DNA from: Rhynchopus euleeides
Lineage: Eukaryota; Euglenozoa; Diplonemea; Diplonemida; Diplonemidae
Length of the DNA: 64,000 nucleotides
Direction: 5' to 3'
NCBI GenBank assembly: GCA_963210315.1
Contig: OY723241.1
Span: forward strand, 682,001 to 746,000
Shown here: positions 61,523-64,000 of the stretch, piece after piece
Numbering within the stretch: the stretch's first letter is position 1
How the letters are laid out: each line of letters starts with the position of its first letter
Made by a program: the position numbers and the translations under genes
The notes under the pieces: generated by a model
Database searches by the model: none
What the model saw: only the letters and a program-made list of their open reading frames with translations
Told to the model about the DNA's origin: nothing

Positions 61523-64000
61523 GGGGGCGGGCGCTCCGGCCAGCGGGGGGGACCCGCGCAGGAGATTAACGTTCCCCCTGGCCGGGGTGCCGACCACGTC
61601 TGGGGACAAATCACGTTCGCCGTCGGGCCCCCAGCCGCACCCCACCCCGAGAAACAGGAGGTCTCGGGGCGTATACAAACACCTCCACACACCCCAAGTA
61701 GAACCCCAACCCCAACATCACCCCCAACCCCACCTAGACCCAGCCGAGCCGCTGTACGGGCAGGAGATACCCGGGCAACGGCCCCGTGCTGGGACCCCGT
61801 AGATTTGGCGACAGGGGCAGGAGAACCCCGGCGCCTCCGTGGGGGGGGACAGGAGTACTCCCCCTCCACCATAGAGCAAGACGAGCAGTGGTTGACGCAT
61901 GCTGCAAGGAGACTGATGGCGCTCCGGGTACCAGTGCCGAAGGACGGCAACTGCCAGTACGCCGGCCTTGCAGAGCAGTGCGCGGAGTGGACAGCAGGCG
62001 GGTTGCGTGCAGCGGTGGCGTCGTCCATGCGGCAAAACGCAGAGCGCAGGGCCTCGTACGTGCCCGACCACGATGACCCGCAGGCCCCTACATCCTACGA
62101 CGACTACGTCGAGAAGCAGACGCGCCCGGGGACATACGGAGACGCGGCTACCCTCCGGGTTGCGGCAGAAGTTCTGGATGCCCAGGTGTGGCTGCTCGCC
62201 TCCAACAGCAAGCAATGCATGACCCGGTGTGGGGAGGGAGCCAAGGTGCTGGGCCTTACGTGGAGGCCCTTCCACTACGATGTGCTCCGTTTCCCCCTTA
62301 GCCTGGCCCGGGAGCTAGCTGTGACGCCGACGAACCAGTGGGACATCCCTGCAGCCCTTCCTATGCCCACCCCGGCCACAGCGGACGGGACGCGAGTGCC
62401 TACGCCCGTCCAGGGGTCCACAGCGTCACCGCCCCCGCGGCGATTGCGGCATCCTGCATATCAACTAACAACACCGGGAGTGATCAGGCTGGCGACAGCG
62501 AACGTAACGTCACTGCAGACGCACCTAGGCGACGTGGCGGGCCTGAAGGCGGATGTTGTGGCCCTGCAGGAAACCCGAGTCCCGGACCCGAGCAAGGGCA
62601 CGCACAACGGCTACTTCGCAGCCCACGGCTGGGCTATGCACTGGGGCAAGGGCATGCCCAGGGTCGCAGGCGCGAACGGCCGCGAACAAACAAGGCCCGG
62701 AGGTGTGGCTGTCATGGCGAAGGAGGGCCTTGTCGCGCAAGTGGTGCAGCCGAAGACCGCGCAGGAGCAGAAGTTGTACGACAGTACCCGCATGGTGCAC
62801 GTAGTGCTAGCGATTGGAGACGGGAAAACGGCGCTTCATATCCTGAGCGTGTACGGCCACTCGGGGACCGAAGTGGGTGAGCAGCGGGAAGCCCTCCTGC
62901 AAGAGACGCTCGACCTCGCAGCTGGGTTGGGGCAGGTGCCCGTGCTACTGATGGGGGACCTCAACACCAACCCGGAAACCAGCGCCACGCTGTCCCAGGC
63001 GTGCCGGGTGGGCGGCTGGGTCGACGCGGCGACGACGCATGCGGAGCTCGCACAACAGAGCGTGCAGAACACGTGCTGGGCGTCGGAGAACGGCACTCGG
63101 CTGGACATCTGCCTGATGAACTCCTGCGCAGCGCCGGCCCTGCGTCGCGTTGAGGTGGCGAAGCGGGGGGACTACGACATACCCACGCACTGCCCGCTTT
63201 TTGTAGACCTAGACCTCACTGCCTTCCGCCGCCCCAAAAAGATCTGCATTCTTCCCACCCCTTTCCCTGCGGGTAAGCCCAAGCTGGGAGACGCTGCGGC
63301 GAGAGGGATAATGCAGGACGTGCTTGCAGAGGGGGAACTGCGCCACGGAGCAACGGCCGCGCAGCTCCTCCACCGAGCCTCCACCTGCGGCGAGCGTTTC
63401 CTAAAGCGTGTCCATGTAGGCCACCTGGAGAGGCAGGAAGCGGCCTACACAGGCAGAGCGGAGGGCTACCACATGCAGTGGTCGCGGGCGGCCACCAAGC
63501 ACCACCCCGCCTCTGCACGGGGGGCCGGTGACACGAACACCCGGGCGAAGGACGGACTGTTGGGGAACCTCCGATGCCTCGTCCAAGAGGGTCTCAAGCG
63601 ACTGCAAGCCGATGCACCGTACGGCCTCACGAATGGGGAGAAGCACGCCTGGAACGCCGCAAAGAAACGCCTGAGGGAGGGGGGCCTCCCCCAGGGGCTG
63701 CAAGCAGCGCTGACGAACACAACCTCGCAGTTGCCGGACCTGGAGATCCTGGAGCAGGCCCTCATTGCCTTGGAGGGGTCGCAGAGGGGCATGTTCGACA
63801 GGCTCCGCGACGCGAGGATCCGCACGTGGAAGGCGAGGATGCAGAAAGCTTGGACATACGAGGCAGGGCAGGTGTTCGCGTACCTCGCAGATCGCTTCTG
63901 CGCTCCAGCCACCTTCATGCGGCGCGAAGACGGCTCTTTCACGGCCTGCCCCAAGGAGGCGGACGAGCTGCTGAGGAGCGACACGGCGTGGGGAGGGTAC
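61523..64000 (+). CDS. LINE ORF2 N-terminal part: OTU protease, APE endonuclease (partial)
   Basis: Open without a stop from 61523 to the window end, in the same frame as the main ORF1 segment. The first good ATG is at 61916, just before the OTU domain. The OTU domain (about 61930-62300) has the catalytic DGNCQY motif (Asp and Cys at 61943-61954) and a FHYD motif with the candidate His at 62273. The APE endonuclease (about 62480-63220) shows ATANVTSL, ALQETR with the metal-binding Glu, SVYGHSG, MGDLNTNP with the Asp/Asn pair, RLDIC, and PTHCP in place of the usual SDH. The following ~250 residues are helical and should lead into the reverse transcriptase beyond the window. Confidence 0.8.

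Larger units (their letters stand above)
58827..64000 (+). mobile_element. LINE retrotransposon with OTU and APE domains, truncated by window end
   Basis: The only clearly plus-strand coding region in the window. It has a possible short 5' untranslated part (58827-59001), ORF1, then ORF2 starting with OTU and APE endonuclease domains and cut by the window end before the reverse transcriptase. The start is not defined by a repeat; it is placed right after the TTAA element. The combination of coiled-coil ORF1 and APE-bearing ORF2 is that of a non-LTR retrotransposon. I recall OTU-type proteases in some algal LINEs, but cannot assign the clade without the RT. Confidence 0.75.

Overview
This window is from the nuclear genome of a GC-rich unicellular eukaryote. 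The supported genes are separated by long non-coding stretches, and several carry short introns with GT-AG borders (about 137-350 bp) and in-frame exon joins. The families are eukaryotic: a VPS33-type SM protein, protein disulfide isomerase, a TMEM245-like membrane protein, DUF4116 repeats, and a LINE with an APE endonuclease. TGA and TAG stops fit the standard code. Almost every host gene lies on the minus strand, a long one-way gene cluster of the kind known in dinoflagellates and kinetoplastids. The spliceable introns argue against a kinetoplastid, and an alveolate-type alga (dinoflagellate or chromerid-like) is a reasonable guess, but the sequence alone does not settle the lineage.

Layout. 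1-2239 is gene-free and holds a dispersed hairpin repeat and a GTCGAC repeat cluster. 2240-40266 is the gene-rich part, all minus strand: a receptor-like protein with two phosphate-binding-protein-like domains, one membrane span and a degenerate cyclase-like tail; a CXXC-type zinc-finger protein; a TMEM245-like multispanning protein; a ubiquitin-like/WD40 protein; VPS33; two nearly identical three-exon PDI genes; a very large Sfi1-like/poly-Q protein; a type II membrane glycosyltransferase; and a GH30 hydrolase with a beta-trefoil lectin module. A 349-bp inverted-repeat element and a 200-bp assembly gap lie at 33475-34200.

40267-49141 is an accessory region. A 4.5-kb inverted-repeat structure (41306-45808) contains arrays of GGGGTAAATTACCCC-type palindromes, a nested 468-bp MITE with a 22-bp minisatellite, paired hairpin repeats and a 5'-truncated piece of a spliced gene. 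49142-56694 returns to minus-strand genes: an unknown two-exon gene, two neighbouring type I membrane proteins, and a protein with a ubiquitin-like N-terminus and 24 DUF4116 units.

57471-64000 is mobile DNA. A 1356-bp element bounded by TTAA and 12-bp inverted repeats (piggyBac-like) is followed by a plus-strand LINE. Its ORF1 is a long coiled-coil protein ending in a PIP-box-like motif. In the same frame, separated from ORF1 by a single TAG, ORF2 carries an OTU cysteine-protease domain and an APE endonuclease before running off the window ahead of the reverse transcriptase. This OTU/APE LINE, with its possible readthrough expression, is the most novel-looking system here.
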